A stretch of DNA of 64,000 nucleotides from an uncultured Gammaproteobacteria bacterium. Lineage in GTDB: Bacteria > Pseudomonadota > Gammaproteobacteria > GCA-001735895. The notes below the pieces were generated by a model. It was given only the letters and a program-made list of their open reading frames with translations. It was not told where the DNA came from and ran no database searches. Positions 9,018-18,257 of this stretch are shown one piece after another. A program made the position numbers and the translations under genes. The stretch's first letter is position 1. Every line of letters begins with the position of its first letter. Where the stretch lies: assembly GCA_947259485.1 (NCBI GenBank), contig CAMYLU010000011.1, forward strand, positions 1 through 64,000, in the 5' to 3' direction.

Positions 9018-9047
9018 ACTATGGCTCGATTTCACCTAAAAGTACAA
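9018..9047 (-). promoter_or_regulatory. Candidate promoter of 6S RNA
   Basis: On the minus strand, TTGTAC (9047-9042) and CATAGT (9023-9018) are 18 bases apart. They sit seven bases upstream of the predicted 6S 5' end, so the spacing is consistent with independent transcription after zapA. Confidence 0.4.
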
Positions 9048-9066
9048 TTTAAAATTCTAATAGGGT

Positions 9067-9378
9067 TTAGATTTCTAATTGGCGTGCCTGTTCGAGGACG
9101 CGGGAGATTTTATTTTCCAGGTCTTTCAGGCGTGGTGGCAGCTCCTGGCCGATCTCTTTATCTACGTTACTGGTCCTTAGTAGATCGTTAGCCATGTTAA
9201 GCGCAGTGATGACCGCAATCCGTTCGGAGCCCATGATGTTGCCGCTGTCACGAATTTCACGCATCTTGTTATCGAGAAACTTGGCGGATTCGAGCAGCGC
9301 CGATTGCTCGCCCGGTGGGCAGGCGACCTTGTAATCTTTATCGAGGATGGAAATGTTGATCGGTTGAGCGTTTGTCAT
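9067..9378 (-). CDS. zapA: Cell division protein ZapA
   Basis: ZapA binds FtsZ filaments and promotes their bundling at midcell. It has 103 residues. The N-terminal part (INISILDKDYKVACPPGE) and the motif SERIAVITALNMANDLL are characteristic, followed by a coiled-coil C-terminus. Its start overlaps the end of the upstream zapB-like gene by four bases. The 6S RNA gene follows it. Confidence 0.92.
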   Translation of the reverse strand: MTNAQPINISILDKDYKVACPPGEQSALLESAKFLDNKMREIRDSGNIMGSERIAVITALNMANDLLRTSNVDKEIGQELPPRLKDLENKISRVLEQARQLEI

Positions 9379-9605
9379 GAGCCTAGTTCGAGTGATCGCA
9401 AGCGTGAAATCATCGCCTCAACCCGGCTACGCGCCATTTCGGTTTTTTCGATTAGCTGAGAGCGTTCGGTCGCCAACTTGTCTTTTTGCTGTCGCAAGCT
9501 GGTATTTTCGTTTTTCAGCAGACCTACCGTATCGATAAGCTCGTCGATACGTTGCTCGAGCTGGCGGAGGTCATCTTCGGTATACTGGTTTTTATCTGAG
9601 TCCAT
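9375..9605 (-). CDS. Small coiled-coil protein upstream of ZapA (TIGR02449/ZapB-like)
   Basis: This short acidic coiled-coil protein has 76 residues if it starts at the ATG at 9605. A longer frame to 9683 has unconvincing sequence and would crowd the divergent ygfB promoter. The body is heptad-like throughout (DDLRQLEQRIDELIDTVGLL, then a KLATERSQLIEK region). Proteins of this kind sit directly before zapA in many gammaproteobacteria and are annotated as ZapB-like, but direct division data for them are limited. Four bases overlap zapA. Confidence 0.7.
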   Translation of the reverse strand: MDSDKNQYTEDDLRQLEQRIDELIDTVGLLKNENTSLRQQKDKLATERSQLIEKTEMARSRVEAMISRLRSLELGS

Positions 9606-9712
9606 AGTGCAATCATCAGGCCTTAGGCTGCGCAGGTCAACATGCAGTTGTTTTTGCTGCTGGGTTCGAATGTTAGAATACAAAAATTATACGAATTTGC
9701 AGGTTTTCTACA

Positions 9713-10255
9713 ATGCTCGATTTCGACCAGGTGCAATCGGCGCTGGAACGACTGGGCTCGACTGCCGATGCCGCCGAATCGCACGGTACTCTCTGTGCCT
9801 TGCTGATTGACAACGCGCCCTGTGCGAACTGGCTCGGGCATACACTGGATGAATTGCCGGATAAGGGGGATGTACTGGCAATCGAACAGCTCGGCCTGCT
9901 CGAACAATTGTATGAGCATACCAGCGCACAGCTTAATGATGAGGATTTGAATTTTGAGCTGCTCTTGCCCGATGAATCAGAGGATTTCGGCCTGCGCCTG
10001 CTCGGTTTGTCAGGCTGGTGCCAGGGTTTTCTGTACGGTTTCGGCGTATTCAAGGCTGGCGTTGAAGATTCGCTGGACGACGAAACAAGCGAGTGTTTGT
10101 CAGACCTGCTCGAAATTAGTAAGCTCAGCCACGATGAAGAAGCCAGCGAGGACGCCGAGCAGCAGTATGCCGAAATTGTCGAGCATGTACGCGTCGCGGC
10201 GCTGATTTTGAACGAGTCGTTGAACCCGCTCAAAACCTCGTCGACCGTACACTGA
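9713..10255 (+). CDS. ygfB: UPF0149 family protein YgfB
   Basis: This is a YgfB-family protein of 180 residues. Family features are the SHGTLCALL segment near residue 23 and the central GLSGWCQGFLYGFG motif. Its biochemical role is not settled in most species; a regulatory role has been described for a Pseudomonas homologue. It begins the plus-strand run ygfB-pepP-ubiH-ubiI, as in E. coli, and is divergent from the zapB-like/zapA pair. Confidence 0.88.
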   Translation: MLDFDQVQSALERLGSTADAAESHGTLCALLIDNAPCANWLGHTLDELPDKGDVLAIEQLGLLEQLYEHTSAQLNDEDLNFELLLPDESEDFGLRLLGLSGWCQGFLYGFGVFKAGVEDSLDDETSECLSDLLEISKLSHDEEASEDAEQQYAEIVEHVRVAALILNESLNPLKTSSTVH

Positions 10256-10274
10256 CTTAATTTACGAGCAATAG

Positions 10275-11579
10275 ATGAAACCAACCGAGTTTAAACGCCG
10301 TCGCAGCCAGTTAATGAAGATGATGGGTAAGAATACGATCGCGATTCTGCCCTCGGCCTCTGAAATTATCCGCAACCGGGATGCCCATTTCCCGTTCCGC
10401 CAGGACAGCGATTTCCTCTACCTTACCGGCTTTAACGAACCCGACGCGGTCATGGTGCTGATGCCGGGGCGCAAGCACGGTGAATACATCCTGTTTTGTC
10501 GGGAGAAGGATCCGGAGCAGGAGACCTGGAACGGCCGCCGCGCCGGCCAGGAGGGTGCGATCGAAACTTACGGTGCGGATGATTCGTTTCCGATTGATGA
10601 TATCGATGACATCCTGCCGGGCCTGCTCGAAGGTACCGATTCTATCTATAACGTCATGGGTCGTTACCCGGATTTCGACAAGCGCCTGATCGGCTGGGTG
10701 AGTCACATCAAGGAGCAGTCGCGTGCCGGTCTGCATGTGCCTTCTGAATTCGTAGCACTGGATTACATATTGCATGACATGCGGCTCTACAAGAGTCGCG
10801 AAGAACTGCGCCTGATGCGCAAGGCCGCGGCCATAAACGTGCGCGCGCACAAACGCGCGCTGCAGCTGTGTGCACCGGGCAAGTACGAATATCAACTGGC
10901 GGCCGAGTTCGATCACGAGTATCGCACCCACAATGCCCATCATGCCTACCCTGCGATTGTCGGCGGCGGCGCCAACGGCTGTATCCTCCACTACACCGAG
11001 AACACCGACGAATTGAACGATGGTGAGCTGCTGTTGATCGATGCCGGCTGCGAAGTAGAAGGATACGCATCGGACATTACCCGCACCTTTCCGATCAATG
11101 GCAAATACTCGAAGGCCCAGCGCGAGATCTACGACGTCGTGCTTGCCGCCCACCAGGCGGCGGTTAAGAAAGTCAAACCGGGTAATCACTGGAACGACCC
11201 GCATAACGCCGCCGTGCGCGTCATTACGCGTGGGCTGGTCGAACTTAAATTGCTCAAGGGCACTGTCAGCAAACTTATCAAGGAGCGCGCCTACCGGAAA
11301 TTTTACATGCACCGCACTGGTCACTGGCTCGGGCTCGATGTCCACGACGTCGGTGACTACAAGGTAGGGGATCAATGGCGGTTGCTCGAAGCGGGTATGG
11401 TGATGACGATTGAGCCCGGAATTTATATCCCGGCACGCAGCCGCGGGGTGCATCGCAAGTGGTGGGATATCGGGATTCGCATCGAGGACGACGTGCTGGT
11501 CACGCGCCAGGGTTACGAAATCCTGACGGATGCCCTGCCACGCAAGGCGACCGAGATTGAAGCCCTGATGGCGAGCTAA
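10275..11579 (+). CDS. pepP: Xaa-Pro aminopeptidase (PepP)
   Basis: This cytosolic metallopeptidase removes an N-terminal residue that precedes proline. It has 434 residues: an N-terminal creatinase-like domain and a C-terminal pita-bread catalytic domain. Metal ligands are visible in LLIDAGCEVEGYASDITRTF (two Asp), HRTGHWLGLDVHD (His), MTIEPGIYI (Glu) and GIRIEDDVLVT (Glu). The stop is immediately followed by the ubiH ATG without a gap, so the genes are co-transcribed. Confidence 0.95.
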   Translation: MKPTEFKRRRSQLMKMMGKNTIAILPSASEIIRNRDAHFPFRQDSDFLYLTGFNEPDAVMVLMPGRKHGEYILFCREKDPEQETWNGRRAGQEGAIETYGADDSFPIDDIDDILPGLLEGTDSIYNVMGRYPDFDKRLIGWVSHIKEQSRAGLHVPSEFVALDYILHDMRLYKSREELRLMRKAAAINVRAHKRALQLCAPGKYEYQLAAEFDHEYRTHNAHHAYPAIVGGGANGCILHYTENTDELNDGELLLIDAGCEVEGYASDITRTFPINGKYSKAQREIYDVVLAAHQAAVKKVKPGNHWNDPHNAAVRVITRGLVELKLLKGTVSKLIKERAYRKFYMHRTGHWLGLDVHDVGDYKVGDQWRLLEAGMVMTIEPGIYIPARSRGVHRKWWDIGIRIEDDVLVTRQGYEILTDALPRKATEIEALMAS

Positions 11580-12785
11580 ATGCGTGATATCGCAATCATC
11601 GGTGGCGGCCTGGTGGGTTTGTGTGCCGGCCTGGCGTTGCAGCATCCGGGCCGCCGGGTTTCGATCGTCGAGGCTGGCAACCTCGAACAATCCGGCAGCG
11701 ACGGGTTGAGCGCACGTTCGATCGCACTTTCTGCCAGCAGCGTGCAGATTTTCAGGGCCCTGGGAATCTGGGGACAAATCGAAGCGCAGGCCGCACCGAT
11801 ACGACATATTCACGTGTCGTCGCGCGGGCGCTGGGGCGTTACCCGGCTGCAGGCCGAAGATTATCAGCTCGATGCTCTGGGCTATGTCGTCGAAAGCCAT
11901 GTGCTCGGTCAGTGCCTGCTCGACGCGGTTGAGGCCTCGGACAATATAAAACTGGAACAGAATGCCGGGTTCGAATCAATCACCCAGGACGCGACCGTTA
12001 CCATTGGCTACCGTAAAAATAAACGCAAGCAAAAGCTGCAGGCAAGGCTTGCGTTGATTGCCGATGGCGCAAACTCACAGGCGCGCGCTGTACTCGGCAT
12101 TGGGCACCAGAGCTTCGATTATGGCCAGGCCGTTGTGATCAGTAATGTCGAGGTCAGTCGACCGAAAGTCGACACCGCCTACGAACGTTTTACCCCGCAG
12201 GGACCGCTGGCAATGTTACCGCTGGGCGGCAAACGTTATGCCTGCGTCTGGACTCTTAATCCGGAACAGGCAGGCACAACATGTAGCCAGGATGACGCAG
12301 CATTCAGCGCGGCGTTGCAGGCGTGTTTCGGGTTTCGACTGGGATTGATCGAACGCGTCGGCAAGCGTTTCTCGATCCCGATTCAGCGCACGCGCGCGGA
12401 TGCGCTGCATTGCGGTCGCTGCCTGTTAATCGGTAACGCGGCCAACGCCTTGCATCCGGTCGCCGGGCAGAGTTTTAATCTGTCGCTGCGTGATATCGCC
12501 TGCCTGCACGAGTTACTCTGCGAACACGATCTGACCGAGCTTGATGATGAGCTCAGCCAGATTGCAAACGATTATGAAAGGTTGCGGGCCGAGGAGCAGC
12601 GACGGGTGATTCGGTACGGTGATGGCCTGGTTACGATGTTTTCAAACGAGTTGCCGCTGCTTGATCATCTGCGCGCTGCGGGCCTCAGCCTGCTTGACCT
12701 GGTGCCGGCGTTGAAAACCCAGGCCGCGTTTGCCGGCATGGGCATGACCTTCGGCGGCAATCGCTTGCTGCGGGGGCATTTGTGA
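11580..12785 (+). CDS. ubiH: FAD-dependent 2-octaprenyl-6-methoxyphenol hydroxylase (UbiH)
   Basis: UbiH adds the C1 hydroxyl during aerobic ubiquinone synthesis. It has 401 residues and three FAD-binding motifs: IIGGGLVGLCAGLAL at the N-terminus, LIADGANSQAR in the middle and LIGNAANALHPVAGQ. The usual Asp of the third motif is Asn here, as in E. coli UbiH. It lies between pepP and ubiI as in E. coli, and its stop overlaps the GTG start of ubiI. Confidence 0.92.
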   Translation: MRDIAIIGGGLVGLCAGLALQHPGRRVSIVEAGNLEQSGSDGLSARSIALSASSVQIFRALGIWGQIEAQAAPIRHIHVSSRGRWGVTRLQAEDYQLDALGYVVESHVLGQCLLDAVEASDNIKLEQNAGFESITQDATVTIGYRKNKRKQKLQARLALIADGANSQARAVLGIGHQSFDYGQAVVISNVEVSRPKVDTAYERFTPQGPLAMLPLGGKRYACVWTLNPEQAGTTCSQDDAAFSAALQACFGFRLGLIERVGKRFSIPIQRTRADALHCGRCLLIGNAANALHPVAGQSFNLSLRDIACLHELLCEHDLTELDDELSQIANDYERLRAEEQRRVIRYGDGLVTMFSNELPLLDHLRAAGLSLLDLVPALKTQAAFAGMGMTFGGNRLLRGHL

Positions 12786-13963
12786 GTTCCAGTAAATTCG
12801 ATATCGTTATCTCCGGCGCCGGAATGGTCGGCGCCTGCGCCGCGCTTGCACTGGCCGGCAAGGGATTTCGCGTCGCCGTTATCGAAACGGCGCCACGCGA
12901 AAACGCAAAGGTCAACGATGAGACTTATGATTTGCGCGTGTCGGCCATCAGTCCACGCTCGCGTAGGATCCTGGAGCAACTGGGTATCTGGCAGCAACTC
13001 GACGTCGAGCGGGTTTGCTACTACGAGCAAATGCATATCTGGCATCAGCATGGTGAAGCCAGCGTCGCTTTTGATTCCGTCGACCTGGCGCGTGACAATC
13101 TCGGTGCGATTGTCGAGAATCGGCTGCTGCAGCAGACGCTTTATCGTGCCTGCGAACGCGAGGTAAAGATCGAGTGGTTCATGCCGGACAGCATCGAAGT
13201 CTTACTCGAAAATCACGCACATGGAGTTGAGCTACGCCTGAACTCGGGGCTCTGTCTTAGCGCCGAACTGTTGCTGGCGGCGGATGGGCGCAATTCGCCG
13301 ACTCGCCACCTGGCCGGCATTGATATGCAGTCCGGGCAATACCGACAAACCGCGATCGTCGCCAATGTCGATACCGAGTTTGCGCACCAGTTTACCGCCT
13401 GGCAGCGCTTTCTCAGCACCGGCCCGCTGGCTTTTCTGCCGCTTGCAAATGGCCAAAGCTCGATTGTCTGGTCGTGCGATGACGACCAGGTCGGACAACT
13501 TATCGACGCGACTGATGATGAATTCTGTGACGCGCTCGCCGAGGCTTTTGAATTCAAACTCGGCCGCGTGAAATCCTGCAGCGCACGCATGAGTTTTCCC
13601 CTCGGCTGGCATCACTGCGAGCATTGGCTGAAAGGGCGGGTCTTGCTCATCGGCGACGCCGCCCATAGCGTGCATCCACTCGCCGGGCAGGGAGTCAACC
13701 TGGGTTTCAGCGACGTCGAGACACTCGCACAATTGATCGGTGGGTGCGCGGAAACCATCCCGCAAAAGCAACTGCGCCGTTACCAGCGCCAGCGCAAAAG
13801 CGAAACCTGGGTCGCGGGTACCGGTTTCGGAGCCTTAAAATGGCTATACGGCCTGGACCAGAAATGGGTTACTGCGGCTCGCAACCTGGGTATGCGGATT
13901 GTCGATGAAACCCCGTGGTTTAAGCGCGCGATCATGGAAAAAGCGATACAAAACATCACCTAG
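12782..13963 (+). CDS. ubiI: FAD-dependent 2-octaprenylphenol hydroxylase (UbiI/VisC)
   Basis: UbiI adds the C5 hydroxyl to the ubiquinone precursor. It has 393 residues starting at a GTG that overlaps the ubiH stop (GTGA). The motifs are GAGMVGACAALALAGKG, AADGRNSPTRHLAG and LIGDAAHSVHPLAGQGVNLG. It is a paralogue of UbiH, and the UbiI/UbiH distinction rests on gene order and on this canonical third motif. Confidence 0.9.
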   Translation: MSSSKFDIVISGAGMVGACAALALAGKGFRVAVIETAPRENAKVNDETYDLRVSAISPRSRRILEQLGIWQQLDVERVCYYEQMHIWHQHGEASVAFDSVDLARDNLGAIVENRLLQQTLYRACEREVKIEWFMPDSIEVLLENHAHGVELRLNSGLCLSAELLLAADGRNSPTRHLAGIDMQSGQYRQTAIVANVDTEFAHQFTAWQRFLSTGPLAFLPLANGQSSIVWSCDDDQVGQLIDATDDEFCDALAEAFEFKLGRVKSCSARMSFPLGWHHCEHWLKGRVLLIGDAAHSVHPLAGQGVNLGFSDVETLAQLIGGCAETIPQKQLRRYQRQRKSETWVAGTGFGALKWLYGLDQKWVTAARNLGMRIVDETPWFKRAIMEKAIQNIT

Positions 13964-14075
13964 GATGTTCGCTGTATAGCCTGGCTTGTAAATAAGGCTT
14001 TTATTCGATTCGGTCAGGCTCTATCCTTTACGGTTTGCGCTTGACGTGGCGCCCGATCCGAGAGGTAAATTGTCG

Positions 14076-15077
14076 ATGGGAAACAAAACACCACTTTACC
14101 AGTGCCATCTCGATGCGGGTGCCAAGATTGTTGATTTTGCCGGCTGGGACATGCCCATTAATTATGGTTCGCAGATCTCGGAGCACGAGGCAGTGCGTAA
14201 TGATGCCGGCATGTTCGATGTTTCGCATATGACCGTGGTTGACGTCAGCGGGGGCGATGCGAAGGCCTACCTGCAACATCTGCTCGCGAATGACGTCGCC
14301 AGGCTGACGCTTAGCGGGAAAGCGCTCTACAGCTGCATGCTCAACGAGCAGGGCGGCGTCATCGATGACCTGATCACCTATTACCTGCGTGATAACTTTT
14401 ATCGCGTGGTGATCAATTCGGCAACGCGCGAGAAAGATCTTGCCTGGCTCGACCTGCAGGCGCAGTCCTATCCCGATCTCAAGATAAAATTTCGTGACGA
14501 TGTCGCCATGCTGGCGGCCCAGGGACCCAATGCAAGAGAAAAGGCGACAAAACTGTTTGCCGAATATCAGCAGTCGCCGCTGCAGCAATTATCGCGTTTC
14601 CAGGGGGTTGAATTCGATGACTGTTTCGTCGCACGCACCGGGTATACCGGTGAAGACGGCTTCGAGATCCTGATGTTGAGTGAACAGATTGCCGATCTCT
14701 GGGATCGCCTGGTCGAGGCCGGGGTTGCACCCTGTGGTCTCGGCGCCCGCGATACCTTGCGTCTCGAGGCCGGCATGAATCTATACGGCTCCGACATGGA
14801 TGAAACCACGAGCCCACTGGTTTCGGGCCTCGGCTGGACCGTGGCGATGTCGGATGAGCGCAATTTTATCGGTCGCCAGGCGCTTGAGGCGGAAAAAGCA
14901 GCAGGTGTTCAGCAAAGCTTCGTCGGTCTGTTACTATTAGACAAGGGTGTGTTGCGAAATCATCTGAAAGTGTTGACCGCGCAAGGTGAGGGCGAGATTA
15001 CTTCGGGTAGTTATTCACCGACCCTGCAGCAATCATTGTTAAACTTCCCTTTGTGCGCGAGGGGAAATCCATGTTAA
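14076..15077 (+). CDS. gcvT: Glycine cleavage T-protein, 3' end frameshifted
   Basis: GcvT is the aminomethyltransferase of the glycine cleavage system; it releases ammonia and forms methylene-THF. I chose the ATG at 14076 (MGNKTPLYQ), which fits the family and has AGAGG upstream, over an upstream in-frame GTG at 14046. The N-terminal and central parts are normal: [34 protein letters not shown]. After [14 protein letters not shown] the frame diverges into [13 protein letters not shown] and stops at 15077. The expected C-terminal sequence reappears in another frame ([14 protein letters not shown]) ending at a TAA at 15089-15091. About 24 family residues between the two pieces are absent. This indicates a roughly 70-base deletion that also shifts the frame, or an assembly error. 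Activity is uncertain. Confidence 0.85.
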   Translation: MGNKTPLYQCHLDAGAKIVDFAGWDMPINYGSQISEHEAVRNDAGMFDVSHMTVVDVSGGDAKAYLQHLLANDVARLTLSGKALYSCMLNEQGGVIDDLITYYLRDNFYRVVINSATREKDLAWLDLQAQSYPDLKIKFRDDVAMLAAQGPNAREKATKLFAEYQQSPLQQLSRFQGVEFDDCFVARTGYTGEDGFEILMLSEQIADLWDRLVEAGVAPCGLGARDTLRLEAGMNLYGSDMDETTSPLVSGLGWTVAMSDERNFIGRQALEAEKAAGVQQSFVGLLLLDKGVLRNHLKVLTAQGEGEITSGSYSPTLQQSLLNFPLCARGNPC

Positions 15078-15097
15078 CCGAAGGGGGGTAACAATAA

Positions 15098-15487
15098 ATG
15101 AGTGAAGTGCCAGTAGAACTGAAATTTTTGTCCTCACACGAGTGGGTCCTGGTTGAAGAAAATGTTGCAACCATAGGTGTGTCCGATCATGCCCAGGAGC
15201 TGCTGGGTGATCTTGTCTACGTCGAATTACCCGAGCAGGGCAGTACCATTGCCGCGGGTGACTCGGTCGGGGTAATCGAATCGGTCAAGGCCGCCTCCGA
15301 CATATATGCGCCGGTTTCGGGAGAAGTCATCGAAGTCAACGACGAGCTTGACGGAGCACCGGAAAGAATCAATCACGATGCCTATGGCGATGGCTGGATG
15401 TACAAGGTCGCGATGGAAGACCCTGAGGAAGTCGAATCATTGCTTGATGCTGAAGCCTACACGGAAGTCATCGCTGACGAAGAATAG
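15098..15487 (+). CDS. gcvH: Glycine cleavage H-protein
   Basis: GcvH is the lipoyl carrier that shuttles the aminomethyl group between the P, T and L proteins. It has 129 residues. The lipoylated lysine is Lys64 in GVIESVKAASDIYAPVSG. The start follows the ancestral gcvT stop (15089-15091) by six bases. gcvP is not next to gcvTH here and must be elsewhere if the system works. Confidence 0.96.
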   Translation: MSEVPVELKFLSSHEWVLVEENVATIGVSDHAQELLGDLVYVELPEQGSTIAAGDSVGVIESVKAASDIYAPVSGEVIEVNDELDGAPERINHDAYGDGWMYKVAMEDPEEVESLLDAEAYTEVIADEE

Positions 15488-15625
15488 TCAACGGTGCCTG
15501 TTGCCACGATTACCCGGCATTTAGTAAGCCATATATCATGTTCACGCCAGACTCGAGGCTGATACTCGCAACGATCGCAAAATTGCATTTGTGCCGGCAT
15601 GCAAGCGCTTTATCCGAGAGATGGC

Positions 15626-15991
15626 ATGGCGTATAGCGGTAACAAGGGTTTTACACGGCTCGTAAAAGCTACCGGTTATTCCTGGCAGGGGCTACGTGCC
15701 GCCTATCGCCACGAGGCCGCGTTTCGCCAGGAAACCTGGCTGTGTATCGTAATGGTTCCCCTCGGACTTTATCTCGGCGAAAACGGTGTCGAAAAAGCCC
15801 TGCTGGTGTCGAGCGTGCTGTTGTTGCCGCTGGTCGAGATCCTGAATTCCGCGCTCGAAGCGGTTGTCGATCGTTTCGGCGACGAGCATCACGAACTCTC
15901 GGGCCGGGCCAAGGATATGGCTTCCGCCGCGGTGGCACTGGCCATCATTCTAATGGTTGCGGTCTGGTTCCTGGTTCTGTTCGTCGATTAA
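15626..15991 (+). CDS. dgkA: Diacylglycerol kinase (DgkA)
   Basis: DgkA is a small trimeric inner-membrane kinase that recycles diacylglycerol to phosphatidic acid. I chose the ATG at 15626 (121 residues; GAGAG seven bases upstream) because E. coli DgkA has nearly the same length and start. The longer frame from 15599 adds nine unconvincing residues. Key motifs are EAAFRQE, VEILNSALEAVVDR and HELSGRAKDMASAAV, within three transmembrane helices. Confidence 0.93.
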   Translation: MAYSGNKGFTRLVKATGYSWQGLRAAYRHEAAFRQETWLCIVMVPLGLYLGENGVEKALLVSSVLLLPLVEILNSALEAVVDRFGDEHHELSGRAKDMASAAVALAIILMVAVWFLVLFVD

Positions 15992-16210
15992 CTGGATTAA
16001 CCTGTCAGGATCATGCACGGGTCGACGCCAAGCAAAGCCTTCACAAATCTATGAGCTAACCGCCTGGTCCCTCGTTTTCTGCGCAATCTACCTTGCGGAC
16101 TCGATTCACTGGCAAGTGCATTCGACATGTTTGTACATTCTGCATTGTTTCCGTGCGATAATAGCACCCTGATCAGGCATACCCATGAGTTTGAATCAGA
16201 ACTACCTGCA

Positions 16211-17053
16211 ATGATTGCTTTCCCTTCGATTGATCCCGTCGCAATATCTCTAGGTCCCGTTAAAGTGCACTGGTATGGACTCATGTACCTGCTCGCTTTT
16301 GCCAGTGCCTGGTGGCTCGGCAAGTACCGTGCCCGGCAGGATCGATCCCTGGTTAAACCCGAACAGATAGACGACCTCATTTTTTACGGTGCGCTGGGCG
16401 CGGTGCTCGGCGGGCGCATTGGCTCGGTCATTTTTTATAACTTCGACAGTTTCCTGCAAAACCCGCTGTACCTGTTCAAGATCTGGGAGGGCGGCATGTC
16501 TTTTCATGGCGGTTTTCTCGGGGTGCTGGTAGCGATGGAGATTTATCGGCGCAAGCTTGGATGCAGATTCTGGGAGTTAACCGATTTTATCGCGCCATTG
16601 GTGCCGCTCGGACTCGCTGCCGGCAGGTTTGGAAATTTTATCAATGCCGAGCTCTGGGGCGCACCCGGCAAGGTGCCCTGGGCAATGAAACTGTCCTGCG
16701 AACAATTTCCGCCTGACCGCTATATCGACTACGCCGGACCCTTATGTTTCAGTGCGCGCCACCCGACGCAGCTTTATCAAATGTTGCTCGAAGGCATTCT
16801 GTTGTTTGCGGCGTTGTGGTTTATATCGTCAAAACCACGCGCGGTAATGACCATATCCGGGTACTTTCTTTTGTTGTACGGGCTGGCTCGTACCAGTGTT
16901 GAATTCATTCGATTGCCGGACGCGCATATCGGTTATCTGTTTAATACTGAATGGCTTACCAGGGGCATTGTATTATCGATTCCAATGATTATAGTTGGCC
17001 TTATTCTGTTAACACTCGCAAAAAGGGAAAGCAACAATGCGGCAGTATCTTGA
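16211..17053 (+). CDS. lgt: Prolipoprotein diacylglyceryl transferase (Lgt)
   Basis: Lgt attaches diacylglycerol to the lipobox cysteine of prolipoproteins in the inner membrane. The open frame extends to 16127, but the ATG at 16211 gives a standard N-terminus ([23 protein letters not shown] cut here to its first part, 280 residues in all). The signature [13 protein letters not shown] and the MSFHGGFLG segment are present, with several hydrophobic helices. Its end overlaps the thyA start by 17 bases. Confidence 0.93.
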   Translation: MIAFPSIDPVAISLGPVKVHWYGLMYLLAFASAWWLGKYRARQDRSLVKPEQIDDLIFYGALGAVLGGRIGSVIFYNFDSFLQNPLYLFKIWEGGMSFHGGFLGVLVAMEIYRRKLGCRFWELTDFIAPLVPLGLAAGRFGNFINAELWGAPGKVPWAMKLSCEQFPPDRYIDYAGPLCFSARHPTQLYQMLLEGILLFAALWFISSKPRAVMTISGYFLLLYGLARTSVEFIRLPDAHIGYLFNTEWLTRGIVLSIPMIIVGLILLTLAKRESNNAAVS

Positions 17054-17831
17054 CCTGATGCAACACGTGCTCGAGTATGGTGCCGAAAAAACGGATCGCA
17101 CCGGCACCGGTACCCGATCGGTTTTCGGTTACCAGATGCGCTTCGACCTGGGCCAGGGATTTCCGCTTATCACTACCAAGAAGCTGCATCTGCATTCCAT
17201 CATCCACGAGCTGTTATGGTTTCTGCAAGGCGACACCAATATCAGCTATCTCAAGCAGAACAATGTGCGGATCTGGGATGAATGGGCCGATGAAAATGGT
17301 GACCTGGGACCTGTATACGGTGCGCAATGGCGTTCCTGGCGGGCTGCAGATGGACACGTGGTCGATCAGATTCAACAGGTGGTCAACGATATCAAGACCA
17401 GTCCGGACTCGCGTCGCCTGATTGTCAGTGCCTGGAATGTCGGTGAAATTGAAAACATGGCGTTACCGCCCTGTCACGCTTTTTTCCAGTTTTACGTCGC
17501 TGAAGGGCGCCTTTCCTGCCAGCTCTATCAGCGCAGTGCCGATGTGTTCCTCGGCGTGCCGTTTAATATCGCATCCTACGCGCTATTGTTAATGATGGTG
17601 GCCCAGGTGACCGGTCTCGAAGCGGGAGACTTTGTGCATACGCTTGGCGATGCGCACCTTTACACCAATCATTTGCCGCAAGCGGGTCTGCAGCTCCAAC
17701 GGGCGCCTTTTGCCCTGCCCCGGATGAAGCTGAACCCGGAAGTAACTGACTTGTTGGCGTTTCGTTTCGAGGATTTTGAACTGGAGAACTACCGGTGCCA
17801 CGAACACATCAAGGCAGCGGTCGCGGTATAA
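17037..17831 (+). CDS. thyA: Thymidylate synthase (ThyA)
   Basis: ThyA methylates dUMP to dTMP with methylene-THF and produces dihydrofolate, which FolA (also in this window) recycles. It has 264 residues, the same as E. coli ThyA. The nucleophile cysteine is in [23 protein letters not shown] and [18 protein letters not shown] are further signatures. It starts inside the end of lgt, and lgt-thyA is a common gammaproteobacterial pair. Confidence 0.97.
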   Translation: MRQYLDLMQHVLEYGAEKTDRTGTGTRSVFGYQMRFDLGQGFPLITTKKLHLHSIIHELLWFLQGDTNISYLKQNNVRIWDEWADENGDLGPVYGAQWRSWRAADGHVVDQIQQVVNDIKTSPDSRRLIVSAWNVGEIENMALPPCHAFFQFYVAEGRLSCQLYQRSADVFLGVPFNIASYALLLMMVAQVTGLEAGDFVHTLGDAHLYTNHLPQAGLQLQRAPFALPRMKLNPEVTDLLAFRFEDFELENYRCHEHIKAAVAV

Positions 17832-17866
17832 TGCAAAGTAAAATGATCAACGGGAAACCAGATTAG

Positions 17867-18250
17867 ATGAATGAGCCAGATTTAAATAATATCAAGGTCG
17901 ACGTCGAAACCCGATATATCGAGGATCAGTCAAATCCCGAGCAGAACCACTACGTTTTCGCCTACACGATTACGATCCAGAACGAGGGCCAGCAAAGTGC
18001 GCAACTTATGACCCGGCACTGGGTCATTACCGATTCCAATCAAAAGGTCCAGGAAGTACGCGGGGATGGTGTTGTCGGTGAACAGCCTTTGCTTAAACCA
18101 GGCGAGCAGTTTGTCTATACCTCCGGAACCATGCTGGAAACCGCAGTCGGCACCATGAAAGGCAGTTACCAGATGGTTGCCGATGACGGTTCCCATTTCG
18201 ATGCGCCCATCGAGGAGTTTGTGTTGTCCACTCCCCGGGTACTGCATTAG
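17867..18250 (+). CDS. apaG: ApaG protein
   Basis: This is an ApaG-domain protein of 127 residues with a fibronectin III-like fold. The core YVFAYTITIQNEG, LMTRHWVITDSN and VRGDGVVGEQP motifs are typical. Its biochemical function is not established. It precedes apaH, as in E. coli, although here the pair follows thyA and is not attached to rsmA. Confidence 0.93.
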   Translation: MNEPDLNNIKVDVETRYIEDQSNPEQNHYVFAYTITIQNEGQQSAQLMTRHWVITDSNQKVQEVRGDGVVGEQPLLKPGEQFVYTSGTMLETAVGTMKGSYQMVADDGSHFDAPIEEFVLSTPRVLH

Positions 18251-18257
18251 TTATCTA

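Noticed and set aside
10311-11900. Very long open frame (529 codons) on the minus strand
   Set aside because: It lies antisense to pepP and the start of ubiH, whose motifs are clear. It has no recognisable domain and arises from the codon bias of the real genes.
13964-14075. Glycine riboswitch before gcvT
   Set aside because: The gap is about 110 bases and shows no tandem aptamer-like elements; I saw no conserved core.
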